A DNA stretch of 64,000 nucleotides from Polynucleobacter sp. TSB-Sco08W16. GTDB lineage: Bacteria > Pseudomonadota > Gammaproteobacteria > Burkholderiales > Burkholderiaceae. The translations under genes were made by a program, and so were the position numbers. The first letter of the stretch is position 1; each line of letters starts with the position of its first letter. Under the pieces are notes generated by a model that was not told the DNA's origin, ran no database searches, and was given only the letters and a program-made list of their open reading frames with translations. Shown here piece after piece: positions 52,217 to 61,172 of this stretch. The DNA lies in the NCBI RefSeq assembly GCF_018687455.1, contig NZ_CP061291.1, positions 1,116,001-1,180,000 on the forward strand. The letters run 5' to 3'.

Positions 52217-54601
52217 TTATTTTCTTCTGGCCTTGGTGTTGCGTACCGGTGGCTTTGTCCCAGCCGGCTTACCAACAGATCTGCCCGGCTTGCTTGTCTT
52301 ACCGCTTTTGCGACTCGCTTTACTCTTGGATTGGGTGGCGCCCAAGGTACCGGCAGATTTAGCTGCATTCACATTGATGCCACTGGGCTTTTGAGGGGCT
52401 TTATGAGCGGGTCTACTCTTGTTTGGGGCCGCTTTCTTGTTTGGCCTACCGGCATCAGCGGCTAACAATAATTGACGACGATTGGATGATCCGCCGCCCT
52501 CAGCACCAGAGCTCTTTACAAGACTAAATTCAATCTTGCGAGCATCCAAATCAACACGACTCACTAGTACATGCAGACGATCACCTAGGCGGTAACGAAT
52601 ACCGGTACGCTCGCCACGCAATTCTTGACGAGCCTCATCGTATTGGAAATAATCCCCACCTAATTCGGTAACATGAACCATTCCCTCAACAAAGAGATTC
52701 TCAAGTTGAATGAATAAACCAAAGTTAGCAACCCCAGTTACAGTGCCTGCATACTCTTGACCAAGATGATCGCGCATGTAGTAGCACTTGAGCCATGCTT
52801 CTACATCACGTGACGCCTCGTCGGCACGACGCTCATTGGATGAACAGTGCACACCTAATTGACCCCAAATAGGCAAAGCAGCATTAGCGCCTTTTGGCAC
52901 TCTCGCACCTTTGGCAGGACCTGCTTTAGCATCGCTTTGAGATTTCTTGGCATTGACTGCATTCTCTCTCCCCTTGCCTTTACGAGGCAATGTGAGATTA
53001 AGAGGCACCTTGGGAGGCAGAACAGGCGTATACGGCTTTTTCTGCAGAATGGATTTGATGACACGATGAGTCAACAAATCAGGGTAGCGACGAATCGGGC
53101 TTGTGAAATGAGAATACGCTGGGTAAGCTAAGCCAAAGTGACCTTCATTGTCTGGTTGATACATGGCTTGCTGCATTGAACGCAGAACCACGGATTGCAG
53201 CATATTGGCATCAGGCCGCTCTTTAATCTCGCGCATCAGTTTTGCAAAGTCACGGGGCTTTGGTTTCTCCCCGCCACCCAATGAAAGACCAGAAGTTCTG
53301 AGTACCTGACGTAGAGTGACAAGCTTTTCTTCAGAAGGCTCTCCATGTACACGGTACAAACTGAGATGCTTATTTTTATCAATGAAGTCTGCAGCACAAA
53401 CGTTCGCTGTTAGCATGCACTCTTCAATTAGGCGATGGGCATCATTGCGAAGCCGTGGCTCAATGCGCAGAATCTTACCGAGTTCATTGCTAATGATTTG
53501 AGTTTCAGTAGTTTCAAACTCGATGGCGCCCCGCTTCTCGCGGGCTGACAACAGAATCTTGAATAGAGAATAGAGATTAGTTAAAAGCGGACGAAACTGT
53601 GCAAAACGCGTAGCTTCTGGGCCTTTACTATTGGAAAGAATTTCCCAGACGGTATCGTATGTAAAGCGCTGTGCAGAATGCATCACCGCTGGATAGAACT
53701 GATACGCTAACACTACCCCGTTATTGTCCACAACAGAATCGCACACCATACAGAGGCGATCTACATTGGGATTAAGTGAGCAGAGCCCATTCGAGATCTT
53801 CTCCGGCAACATGGGAATCACCCGTCTTGGGAAATACACAGAAGTTGCACGCAATAAACCCTCATCATCCAATGGATGCCCAGGTTTAACGTAATGCGAT
53901 ACGTCAGCAATAGCCACAATCAGGCGCCAGGCCTTGGTCTTGCCGTACATCACAGGCTCGCAATAGACTGCATCATCGAAATCTCTTGCATCCGCACCAT
54001 CAATTGTGACCAAAGGTACATCGCGTAAGTCGACGCGACCTTCTAGATCGTCTTGCTGGACGGTATCTGGCAAAGCTGCCGCCTCTTTCATGGCAGCGGC
54101 AGAGAACTCATGAGGAACACCGTACTTACGGACGGCGATTTCAATCTCCATACCTGGATCATCTATCTCACCCAAGACTTCCACTACACGCCCAACTGCT
54201 TGGCGATAGCTATCTGGGTAATCAATAATTTCAACGCTGACCACTTGACCTAATTTAGCCTGACCTTGTCCCTTAGGTGGAATCAAGATGTCATGGCCAA
54301 TGCGTTTATCTTCTGGCGCCACAATTAAAACGCCATTCTCATTTAAGAGGCGACCGATCACAACTTTATTAGCATGCAGAACGACATCAACAATTTGTCC
54401 CTCTGGACGGCCGCGTCGATCTGTTCCTAATACTCTGACATTAACTCGATCACCGTGCATGACGCGCGACATTTCTCTCTCAGAGAGAAAAATATCTTCA
54501 CCACCATCATCGGGAATAACAAATCCAAATCCATCTCGATGCCCTTGAATCGTTCCTAAACGATCAGCCTCGCGGGGCATCAAGTCTTTTGCTTTACGCA
54601 T
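52217..54601 (-). CDS. rnr: Ribonuclease R
   Basis: A 794-residue 3'-5' exoribonuclease for structured RNA. Order: N-terminal cold-shock domains (GTIQGHRDGFGFVIPDDGGEDIFL; VIGRLLNENGVLIVAPEDKRIGHDILIPP), RNB catalytic domain (IDGADARDFDDAVYCEP with metal-binding Asp residues, VADVSHYVKPGHPLDDE, HFTSPIRRYPDLLTHRVIKSIL), S1 domain (YAGTVTGVANFGLFIQLENLFVEGMVHV) and a Lys/Arg-rich tail of about 95 residues. Between HRVIKSIL and GVHCSSNERRADEASRD there is a Lys-rich insertion about 50 residues longer than in E. coli. Confidence 0.96.
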   Translation of the reverse strand: MRKAKDLMPREADRLGTIQGHRDGFGFVIPDDGGEDIFLSEREMSRVMHGDRVNVRVLGTDRRGRPEGQIVDVVLHANKVVIGRLLNENGVLIVAPEDKRIGHDILIPPKGQGQAKLGQVVSVEIIDYPDSYRQAVGRVVEVLGEIDDPGMEIEIAVRKYGVPHEFSAAAMKEAAALPDTVQQDDLEGRVDLRDVPLVTIDGADARDFDDAVYCEPVMYGKTKAWRLIVAIADVSHYVKPGHPLDDEGLLRATSVYFPRRVIPMLPEKISNGLCSLNPNVDRLCMVCDSVVDNNGVVLAYQFYPAVMHSAQRFTYDTVWEILSNSKGPEATRFAQFRPLLTNLYSLFKILLSAREKRGAIEFETTETQIISNELGKILRIEPRLRNDAHRLIEECMLTANVCAADFIDKNKHLSLYRVHGEPSEEKLVTLRQVLRTSGLSLGGGEKPKPRDFAKLMREIKERPDANMLQSVVLRSMQQAMYQPDNEGHFGLAYPAYSHFTSPIRRYPDLLTHRVIKSILQKKPYTPVLPPKVPLNLTLPRKGKGRENAVNAKKSQSDAKAGPAKGARVPKGANAALPIWGQLGVHCSSNERRADEASRDVEAWLKCYYMRDHLGQEYAGTVTGVANFGLFIQLENLFVEGMVHVTELGGDYFQYDEARQELRGERTGIRYRLGDRLHVLVSRVDLDARKIEFSLVKSSGAEGGGSSNRRQLLLAADAGRPNKKAAPNKSRPAHKAPQKPSGINVNAAKSAGTLGATQSKSKASRKSGKTSKPGRSVGKPAGTKPPVRNTKARRK

Positions 54602-54743
54602 TTAATTCCTTCGGCAATACATGCCCTATTTATATATCTAGTGATATCTATTTTTTTATGAATAAGGCTACTGTATCAAACCACCAAGTCTGAGGGGGAA
54701 AAGCCAAAATGAGGTTCAAAAAGCCTAAAAACGCCCATCCCCC

Positions 54744-54749
54744 TATAAT
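54744..54749 (+). promoter_or_regulatory. -10 box of tRNA-Leu
   Basis: TATAAT, 8 bases before the mature tRNA 5' end at 54758. No clear -35 partner at standard spacing. The remainder of the 54602-54757 gap is A/T-rich, must carry the divergent rnr promoter, and shows nothing else I can support. Confidence 0.6.
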
Positions 54750-54757
54750 AGAGGCAT

Positions 54758-54844
54758 GCCCAGGTGGCGAAATTGGTAGACGCACCAGCTTCAGGTGCTG
54801 GCAATCGTAAGGTTGTGGGGGTTCGAGTCCCTTCCTGGGCACCA
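54758..54844 (+). tRNA. tRNA-Leu (anticodon CAG)
   Basis: Acceptor strands GCCCAGG (54758-54764) and CCTGGGC (54834-54840) pair perfectly, with discriminator A54841 and encoded CCA at 54842-54844. The anticodon stem CCAGC/GCTGG encloses loop TTCAGGT, anticodon CAG at 54792-54794. A long variable arm and GTTCGAGTC T-loop mark a class II leucine tRNA. It lies between rnr (divergent) and a permease gene. Confidence 0.97.
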
Positions 54845-54913
54845 AACACTCTCAATAGACCTTATATGGGGTCAAATGAAGCCAATACAACCCTTCAATA
54901 GTTAGAAAACTAG

Positions 54914-56221
54914 GTGAAATCAGGACTATTAAAGAAAACGGGCGATAACGGCAAAGAAATTAGCCTCTTTTCCGCTACAGCCCTTGGTATTGGCGGCATG
55001 ATGGGCGCCGGTCTCTTTTCCTTACTGGGAACTGCTAGCGCTCATGCTGGAACCCATATCCCCTTAGCTTTCTTAATCGGCGCCATCGCCGCCTCCTTCT
55101 CGGTCTACTCCTATGCCAAATTAGGCGCTACTTTTCCGAGCAGTGGGGGAGCAGCCACCTTCACCGTCATGAGTTTTGGGCCTGGAGTGATTTCTGGCGG
55201 CCTTAACGTCTTTCAATATATTGCCTATCTAATTGCTGCCGCTCTTTATGCTGCAGGATTTTCTGAATATGCCAATACGATGCTAGGTGGAAATCTTTCC
55301 CCGCTAGAGGTCAAGATAATTAGCGCCCTGATCGTGGCCATTTGTGCTGGAGTCAATTTGCTCGGCACGCAAATTGTTGGGCGTGCAGAAACTCTAGCAA
55401 TTGGCTTTGTAACCATTGCCCTTCTCTTATTTTCTGCAGGAGGTATCCACATAGCCCAAGTTCACAACTTTGAAATGTCCGGCGGCTCTCTCAATGGTAT
55501 AGCTATAGCTGCAGGCATCCTGTATATCAACTACCAAGGTTTCGGAGTTGTAACAAATTCTTCAAATGCAATGCACGAGCCCCAGAAAGAACTTCCTCTA
55601 GCGATGTTCTCCGCTCTGGTGCTTGTAACGATTGCGTATGTTCTCGTGAGTACTGCCGTTATTCTTTTGCTGACGCCAGAAAAAATTCAAGAATTTAGCG
55701 GCCATGTACTGGCGGAAGCGGCGCAACTAGTAGCCGGAAAGATTGGCTTTGTCGCCATAGCTAGCTCTGCATTGCTAGCTTGCGCTGCAGCACTCAATGC
55801 CACTATTTTTGCCGCCTCTAATATCGCAGCGGATATGGCGACCACCAGCTCCATTTCAAAAGCCTTAGGTGCCACCGTCTTAAAAACACAATCCCGATCG
55901 CTGTCAGTGTCTGCAGTTATGGTGATTGCCTTGGTATTAGCATTTCCATTGGATGTCGTTGGAAAAATGGCAAGTCTGGCATTCTTACTTGTATATGCCG
56001 CCATTACCTATGGACATATTAAAGTTCGCAAGCAAACTGGTGCAAAACTGTGGCCTTTGTGGACGGCAATCATTGTCAATCTAGGCTTATTTGCCACGCT
56101 ATTTATCAACGTCATTGAGACTGCACCCAATAGTGCAATTGCGCTAGCTTCCGCTCTCATTGGATCATTTGCTCTTGAGGCACTATCTCGAAGGCATGAG
56201 AAAAACAGAGCCTCAAGGTAA
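54914..56221 (+). CDS. APC-family amino acid permease
   Basis: A 435-residue transporter with about 12 hydrophobic helices. Helix 1 carries the APC unwound-helix motif (ATALGIGGMMGAGLFSLLG), and NYQGFGVVTNSSNAMHEPQKELPLAMFSALVLVT matches the conserved region after helix 6. It resembles YhdG/cationic or GABA-type permeases; substrate unknown. The start is a GTG with no good ribosome site; the next Met is inside helix 1. Followed by convergent azlD, 14 bases between stops. Confidence 0.87.
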   Translation: MKSGLLKKTGDNGKEISLFSATALGIGGMMGAGLFSLLGTASAHAGTHIPLAFLIGAIAASFSVYSYAKLGATFPSSGGAATFTVMSFGPGVISGGLNVFQYIAYLIAAALYAAGFSEYANTMLGGNLSPLEVKIISALIVAICAGVNLLGTQIVGRAETLAIGFVTIALLLFSAGGIHIAQVHNFEMSGGSLNGIAIAAGILYINYQGFGVVTNSSNAMHEPQKELPLAMFSALVLVTIAYVLVSTAVILLLTPEKIQEFSGHVLAEAAQLVAGKIGFVAIASSALLACAAALNATIFAASNIAADMATTSSISKALGATVLKTQSRSLSVSAVMVIALVLAFPLDVVGKMASLAFLLVYAAITYGHIKVRKQTGAKLWPLWTAIIVNLGLFATLFINVIETAPNSAIALASALIGSFALEALSRRHEKNRASR

Positions 56222-56235
56222 TCCGCTATTAGGCC

Positions 56236-56571
56236 TTATAAGAAATACCTGGCCAAAGTGAACACAGTCATACCCACCAATAAAGTAACAATCATTTTTC
56301 GGGTGAGATAGAAAGAAATAATAGCGGCCAATCCACCCCAAATATTCGGTAATTTGAAATCGAATTGAGTCACGCTAGTAGCATTTGCTGGTAGAAAAAT
56401 TTCAGGCGCCAAAATAGCGACCATTGCTGCTAATGGAGCAAAGCGAATAGCCTCCAATACCCAGTCTGAAACCTTTACACGCTCCCCGAGGATCAGAAAG
56501 AAACTACGTGACCAGGCCGTTACGAATGCCATACCAATTAGCAATAGAGAAATATTCCAGTCAATCTGCAT
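56236..56571 (-). CDS. azlD: AzlD-family branched-chain amino acid exporter subunit
   Basis: A 111-residue protein with four hydrophobic helices and the family pattern SFFLILGERVKVSDWVLEAIRFAPLAAMVAILAPEIF. AzlD partners AzlC to export branched-chain amino acids (ygaH-like). Its start overlaps the azlC stop by one base. Confidence 0.88.
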   Translation of the reverse strand: MQIDWNISLLLIGMAFVTAWSRSFFLILGERVKVSDWVLEAIRFAPLAAMVAILAPEIFLPANATSVTQFDFKLPNIWGGLAAIISFYLTRKMIVTLLVGMTVFTLARYFL

Positions 56572-57296
56572 TAAGGTGTATTTCCTTTGGGAGATTTATC
56601 CGTCATCATGCCCACGACTAAGGCTGCCACGATGGCAAAGACAATATTGAGTCTAAATGGAAGTCCATAGGTCGCCACTGCTACTACAGCCGCAGTTACT
56701 GCAGCCCAGCGTGCGGCAGCACGGTCCAGCATGGGCACAATAATGACCAGCAATGCAATTGCACCGGCAAACTCTAGACCCCAACTATTGGGAATTTGAC
56801 TAGCCAGTAAGATGCCTGCAATCGAACCCACTTGCCAGAGGGCCCAGTTCGAAAACTGCATACCCATCAACCAATACAAGCGTAGTTGCTCTTTATCAGA
56901 ATGTCGCTCTTCAATAGACTCCGGCTTAGGGTAGCGCCTGATATAAAAAAGATAACTAAAGTCAGCCGTGAAATAACCCAATAAGACTCTACGCCAAGTA
57001 GATAAATAGGAAAAATGGGCTTGGAGTCCAAGACTAAAGATAACAAACCGCAAGTTCACCATAAATGAGGTAATCAATATCATCCAAATCGGCAGACCTG
57101 CGGCAATCAAAGGAAGTGCTGCTAGCTGTGATGAGCCCGCAAAAACTAAGAGGCTCATGGCTAAGGCTTGATGCAGGGTTAAGCTCGACTTGGCCATTGC
57201 AATGCCAGTGACAAAACCCCAAGTGAAGATTGTCACGCCGGAGCGCGACATCTCTTTAAAACCATCTACAAAGTACTTTTGCTGACGGGAATTCAT
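56571..57296 (-). CDS. azlC: AzlC-family branched-chain amino acid exporter subunit
   Basis: A 241-residue membrane protein, the large subunit of the AzlCD exporter (ygaZ-like). FVTGIAMAKSSLTLHQALAMSLLVFAGSSQLAALPLI and the downstream FMVNLRFVIFSLGLQAHF are typical. An in-frame ATG 57 bases upstream lies inside the preceding gene; the ATG at 57296, 8 bases after that gene's stop, gives the usual N-terminus (MNSRQQKYFVDGF). Neither start has a strong ribosome site. Confidence 0.87.
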   Translation of the reverse strand: MNSRQQKYFVDGFKEMSRSGVTIFTWGFVTGIAMAKSSLTLHQALAMSLLVFAGSSQLAALPLIAAGLPIWMILITSFMVNLRFVIFSLGLQAHFSYLSTWRRVLLGYFTADFSYLFYIRRYPKPESIEERHSDKEQLRLYWLMGMQFSNWALWQVGSIAGILLASQIPNSWGLEFAGAIALLVIIVPMLDRAAARWAAVTAAVVAVATYGLPFRLNIVFAIVAALVVGMMTDKSPKGNTP

Positions 57297-57304
57297 GCGG
57301 GGGA

Positions 57305-57802
57305 TTAAAGACCCATATTTCGATGCAAGATCTTGGGCTTCATCTCTTCCCATAGACTTGCAAAGTCTTCTGTTTTTTCTTCTGAAAGTTGAATTCGGTC
57401 GTAAAGATGGCCAAAGACAATCGACTCTCTTCTAACCAAAGTCTTTTCGAACTCCGTTAAACCAATCGGCTTATCTTCCAGATCACGCGTAAGCTCTGCA
57501 GAGCAGACAATAGCCTGCTCATCATCTTTATCGACCACGGCAAACTCAATGAACTGTTGAGCTTTATCTACGATCACTAGAGTGCCCCGAGCATATGTGA
57601 CTGCATCATGCTGCTGAACGATATAGGCTAGAAATTGATCTTCATCTGCCCTCTCCATCTGTAAATCATCGACAAAAAAGAGGTATTGATCACCATCGGC
57701 ATTCACCAAAGTAAATACCTTAGGGGTGGCGCCATGACCTAAGACGAGGTTACGGTAGTAGGTAGAAATTTCTACAGCAAGGTTTTCAGAGAAAAGGTGC
57801 AT
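57305..57802 (-). CDS. Uncharacterised soluble protein
   Basis: A 165-residue acidic protein without signal peptide or membrane helix, which I do not recognise. The sequence alternates predicted beta strands (KVFTLVNADGDQYLFFVDDL, TYARGTLVIVDKAQQFIEFAVVDKDDEQAIVCSAEL) and ends in a helical part (EDFASLWEEMKPKIL). The codon use looks like its neighbours. It directly precedes azlC (8 bases), so it may be coexpressed with the exporter, but a shared role is not shown. Confidence 0.75.
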   Translation of the reverse strand: MHLFSENLAVEISTYYRNLVLGHGATPKVFTLVNADGDQYLFFVDDLQMERADEDQFLAYIVQQHDAVTYARGTLVIVDKAQQFIEFAVVDKDDEQAIVCSAELTRDLEDKPIGLTEFEKTLVRRESIVFGHLYDRIQLSEEKTEDFASLWEEMKPKILHRNMGL

Positions 57803-57831
57803 AACAAATCAAAATAGTGGTTAGCGTTCAA

Positions 57832-58617
57832 TTATTCAGTACGTGTCTTAATGGATTCAATAATCTTAAAAAAAGCATCAGGCTTTACGGAGTTTTGTCC
57901 CTTGAATGGCTGATCAGTAATCACCAAAAGAGAAATCAGCGCTCCTAGCGTAATTGGCAAAATTTTCAAGCCCAGGAAAAAGGAGTTGGAATGCTCGAAT
58001 AAAGTATTCACTCCCATCAAAGCAAACATACAAATCAAAATTACCACCCAAAATAAACCAGGAAGACGAATACCTGCTTTTTCAATGCGTGCCTCCCTAC
58101 TCTCAGCAACTTCCTCAGATTTTTTAATGATATCGGTATACATTGCTGTTTGACGATTGGTCGCCGGCTCTAAAGACATGATCTTGCGTGAAATTCCGCG
58201 CCACAACATATGGGTCTTACTACTACCCTCACCCATTTCTAATTTAGGCCACTCGTCGATCACAATAGAATTCATATACTCAAAAAGCTCTTTCCGAATA
58301 ACCGTAATTGCTGGATCACCGTAACGCGTCAATAAACGATCAAGGTTATTAATTCGACCGGCCTCTTGCGATACTAGAGATTGGACTTCGCGAAAATTGG
58401 ATTGGGCTTGATTTAATAAGAAGCCGATCAAAAGACCGCTTAAAGTAATGATTGAGCCAAATAAACTCAAGCCCAATCGAGTGCTATCTGCTGTAGGAGA
58501 TAGCATGGGGATGGACTGCAAAATTCTAGGTAACACATCTAACAACAATACGAAGAATGCAATCAACAGAATCAAAATCTGAATATTGCTTCGTTTATAG
58601 ACCCAATTAAAAAACAT
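57832..58617 (-). CDS. DUF4239-like (bestrophin-like) membrane protein
   Basis: A 261-residue membrane protein with two N-terminal helices (about 11-30 and 48-68, ending in GLLIGFLLNQAQSNFREVQSLVSQEAGRINNLDRLLTRY) and two C-terminal helices (about 187-205 and 214-232). This layout, with a long helical cytosolic centre containing the EAxxINxLDRLL pattern, fits DUF4239 proteins, annotated as bestrophin-like. Function unknown. It lies 29 bases before the uncharacterised gene at 57305. Confidence 0.7.
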   Translation of the reverse strand: MFFNWVYKRSNIQILILLIAFFVLLLDVLPRILQSIPMLSPTADSTRLGLSLFGSIITLSGLLIGFLLNQAQSNFREVQSLVSQEAGRINNLDRLLTRYGDPAITVIRKELFEYMNSIVIDEWPKLEMGEGSSKTHMLWRGISRKIMSLEPATNRQTAMYTDIIKKSEEVAESREARIEKAGIRLPGLFWVVILICMFALMGVNTLFEHSNSFFLGLKILPITLGALISLLVITDQPFKGQNSVKPDAFFKIIESIKTRTE

Positions 58618-58641
58618 GGTTAGCCTGTATTTATGAGAGAT

Positions 58642-59328
58642 TTAGCTACTGAGATTGTTTTTCAAGAACTCCATTGTTCTATCCCAAGCAAGTTTTGCTG
58701 CAACTTCGTTATATTGCAATGGCGGCAGACCGCGAGAGTCTGATTTAGGATTAGCAAAAGCATGCTTCGCGTCATAGCGATAAAACTCGTGCTGGGCCGC
58801 TGCTTCTGTTAACTTGAAATCCAATTGGTCAACTCCAGACACAGCGAAGAAATCATCATGCGCAGCCCAATGAGCCATCATCGGCTTAGTGATTGCTTTG
58901 GCATCCACATACTCCAATGGAGGGTAGCCATACCAAACTACCGTGCAATCTAATTCTGGAACATTGCAGGCAGACAGAACTGTTAATGCACCACCCATAC
59001 AAAAGCCAGTCACTGCCACTTTATTACTTCCAGTAGCCTTAAGGTACTGAACAGCACCACGAATATCTTGACTAGCAGCATCACCAAAATTCAGGTCGCC
59101 CATGAGGTGCTCAGCCTCTTTGGCCTCTAAAGCTAATTTGCCACGATAGAGATCAGGCACTAGGGCACGATAACCAGCTTTTGCTAAACGCTCCGCGACA
59201 GACTTCACTTCATCATCTAGGCCCCACCACTCTTGAATGACTACTACCCCGGGAGCATTTACTTTATCTGTTGGCTCAACTAAATAGCCATCTACCAACT
59301 GCCCATCAGGCCGCTTGAACTGAATCAT
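58642..59328 (-). CDS. Dienelactone hydrolase family protein
   Basis: A 228-residue alpha/beta hydrolase. The nucleophile is cysteine in VTGFCMGGAL (the DLH pattern GxCxGG), Asp lies in AHWAAHDDFF and His in DAKHAFAN. True dienelactone hydrolases open 4-carboxymethylenebutenolide in chloroaromatic degradation, but no such pathway is near, so the substrate is open. ATG 59328 is chosen for the AAAGGAG 8-13 bases upstream; it overlaps the end of the MFS gene by 23 bases, so the two are probably coupled. Confidence 0.9.
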   Translation of the reverse strand: MIQFKRPDGQLVDGYLVEPTDKVNAPGVVVIQEWWGLDDEVKSVAERLAKAGYRALVPDLYRGKLALEAKEAEHLMGDLNFGDAASQDIRGAVQYLKATGSNKVAVTGFCMGGALTVLSACNVPELDCTVVWYGYPPLEYVDAKAITKPMMAHWAAHDDFFAVSGVDQLDFKLTEAAAQHEFYRYDAKHAFANPKSDSRGLPPLQYNEVAAKLAWDRTMEFLKNNLSS

Positions 59329-60610
59329 CTTTGCTCCTTTTAATTGCATTATCTTTTTTATCTGAATGAATATATCCTACCAGCCAGAACGTGAGCAATC
59401 CACAGACTGCTGCCCCATAGCCGACGAGGTTGTAATGCTCCATCTTGCCATCGGCTGCAATGGTGACAACTAATCCAGCGACGACGGAGGCAATGCCAGA
59501 TGCAAGCATCTGGACCGAACCAACCAAACTCATGAATGTCCCTCTAATTTTTGGCTCAACCATTTGACTAACAATAGCCATTGTTGGAATCATGCGGCCA
59601 GAGATCAAAATAAAGAAAGCGGTTTGGTTAAGCAAAACAATCCACAAGGGAACTGGCATTAAATTGGTAGTAATAAGGATCGGAAACAAACTCACGATAG
59701 CCAATACTCGGAAGACTTTAACCTTGCCATACTTATCTGCTAGATGCCCAATATATCTAGAGCTCATTAAGGTAGCGATACCGCCGCAAAGATAGATGAG
59801 AGAGATATAGGAATTGGCGACGCCCACGTTTGCAGTGAGATACAAGGCAATATAAGGAATCACGGAGAAGCCCGTGATCATTACTAGACCAATAAATAAG
59901 AAGGCGCGCAAATGCCGATGGGCAATCAAAACCTCATAAATTTGCTTAAAGCGGCTGCCCTCTTGAATATGGTGCAAGTGTCCTGAAATCTTTGGAATAT
60001 TGCGATAAGCAACCCAGAGAATCAGTGTCGAGATCAATCCGATAAACATAAACGGCGCACGCCATCCCAAAGACTCAATATGATTGGCTAAGAACAGACT
60101 CAATGGAACGCCCGCTACAGTAGAGACAGAGAAAGCAGCCATCACCGTTCCCAAGGCTTTACCGCGACGCTCAAACGGAATGGAATCCGCCACAATGGTT
60201 TGGACTAATGAACCTAATATTCCACCAAAAGCACCAGCACATGCGCGTGCGATAAATAGTGTGTGATAGTTTGGTGCAAAACCGCAAGCAACAGTTGCAA
60301 TAATGAAGCAAATATATAAACGCAAAAGTAGCTGTCGTCTCTCAAAGCGATCTACATAATAAGTGGCAAATATTCCCGCAATTGCTGCAGCGAAAGTATA
60401 GGAAGAGAGTAGTAAGCCAAATTGATGTGTGTTGATCGAAAGCGCTTTAATGAACTGAGGCCCTAAGGGCATCATGATCATAAAATCCAATATGTGTGTG
60501 AACTGAATACCAGCCAGCGCAAACAGAAAGAAGCGCTCTTGTTTAGGAGATTGAAAAAGGTTTTGGGGCTGGCTCAAGGTCTGCTTTACAGGAAATGGTC
60601 GATATGACAT
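59306..60610 (-). CDS. MFS transporter (DHA/AraJ-like exporter)
   Basis: A 434-residue major-facilitator protein with 12 hydrophobic helices. FMIMMPLGPQFIKAL in helix 1, YFVDRFERRQLLL in the 2-3 loop and ARACAGAFGGILGSL in helix 4 are typical of the drug-H+ antiporter/arabinose-efflux group. Substrate unknown. GGAGGATAATGTC precedes the ATG, and the gene diverges from the channel-like gene at 60648 with only 37 bases between. Confidence 0.88.
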   Translation of the reverse strand: MSYRPFPVKQTLSQPQNLFQSPKQERFFLFALAGIQFTHILDFMIMMPLGPQFIKALSINTHQFGLLLSSYTFAAAIAGIFATYYVDRFERRQLLLRLYICFIIATVACGFAPNYHTLFIARACAGAFGGILGSLVQTIVADSIPFERRGKALGTVMAAFSVSTVAGVPLSLFLANHIESLGWRAPFMFIGLISTLILWVAYRNIPKISGHLHHIQEGSRFKQIYEVLIAHRHLRAFLFIGLVMITGFSVIPYIALYLTANVGVANSYISLIYLCGGIATLMSSRYIGHLADKYGKVKVFRVLAIVSLFPILITTNLMPVPLWIVLLNQTAFFILISGRMIPTMAIVSQMVEPKIRGTFMSLVGSVQMLASGIASVVAGLVVTIAADGKMEHYNLVGYGAAVCGLLTFWLVGYIHSDKKDNAIKRSKDDSVQAA

Positions 60611-60647
60611 TATCCTCCTTGATACCTATTTTTGCAGACCAGCCCTC

Positions 60648-61172
60648 ATGCCCATTCTTCCGACTCTGCCAGCTTCAATAGCCCAACCCTCTGTTCTAGG
60701 GCTTCAATTTATCCCACTGGTAACCGATATTTTCTTTGGGATGTTGGGTCTGATTGCTATTCTGATTTTTCATGGCAGCCTGATTAATCACATCATCATG
60801 CGCTTTGAACTTAAGACCCAGAAAAATCTTGGCTTAGGTCAATACAACCGCGTCTTCATGCACTTCTATGCCTCATTCTTCTTTATCGCTTTAGTCCATA
60901 TTTGTGAAATCATCTTATGGTGCTTCTTCCTGCTTGGACTCGGTTTAATGGATGATGGTTTGCAAGCCTTGCTGTTTGCAGGCAGTTGCTATACCACCGT
61001 CGGCTTTGTGTCCGATGTACTACCTACTGGCTGGAAAAGTCTTGCCTTCTTTATAGCGTTTACAGGTTTATTTTCTTTAGCTTGGACAACATCCGTCATG
61101 ATTGGCATGACGGATGCTTATAAAGCAGCCTGGAATCTCAAATATGGCCGCAGGGATCTTGGCGATTCTTGA
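60648..61172 (+). CDS. Small membrane protein with K+-channel-like pore segment
   Basis: A 174-residue membrane protein. Hydrophobic segments lie near residues 19-46, 78-105 and 132-150. Between the last two, FAGSCYTTVGFVSDVLPTGWKSL looks like a two-helix ion-channel pore loop: TTVGF stands where potassium channels have TVGYG, but the second glycine is missing. It fits the ion-channel (Ion_trans_2) group loosely. Whether it conducts ions is not known. Its 3' end overlaps the convergent gene at 61138 by 35 bases. Confidence 0.65.
   Translation: MPILPTLPASIAQPSVLGLQFIPLVTDIFFGMLGLIAILIFHGSLINHIIMRFELKTQKNLGLGQYNRVFMHFYASFFFIALVHICEIILWCFFLLGLGLMDDGLQALLFAGSCYTTVGFVSDVLPTGWKSLAFFIAFTGLFSLAWTTSVMIGMTDAYKAAWNLKYGRRDLGDS

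Noticed and set aside
54821..54844. tRNA-Leu 3' end as an integration site with a downstream attachment repeat
   Set aside because: No second copy of the tRNA 3' end and no integrase were found in the window.
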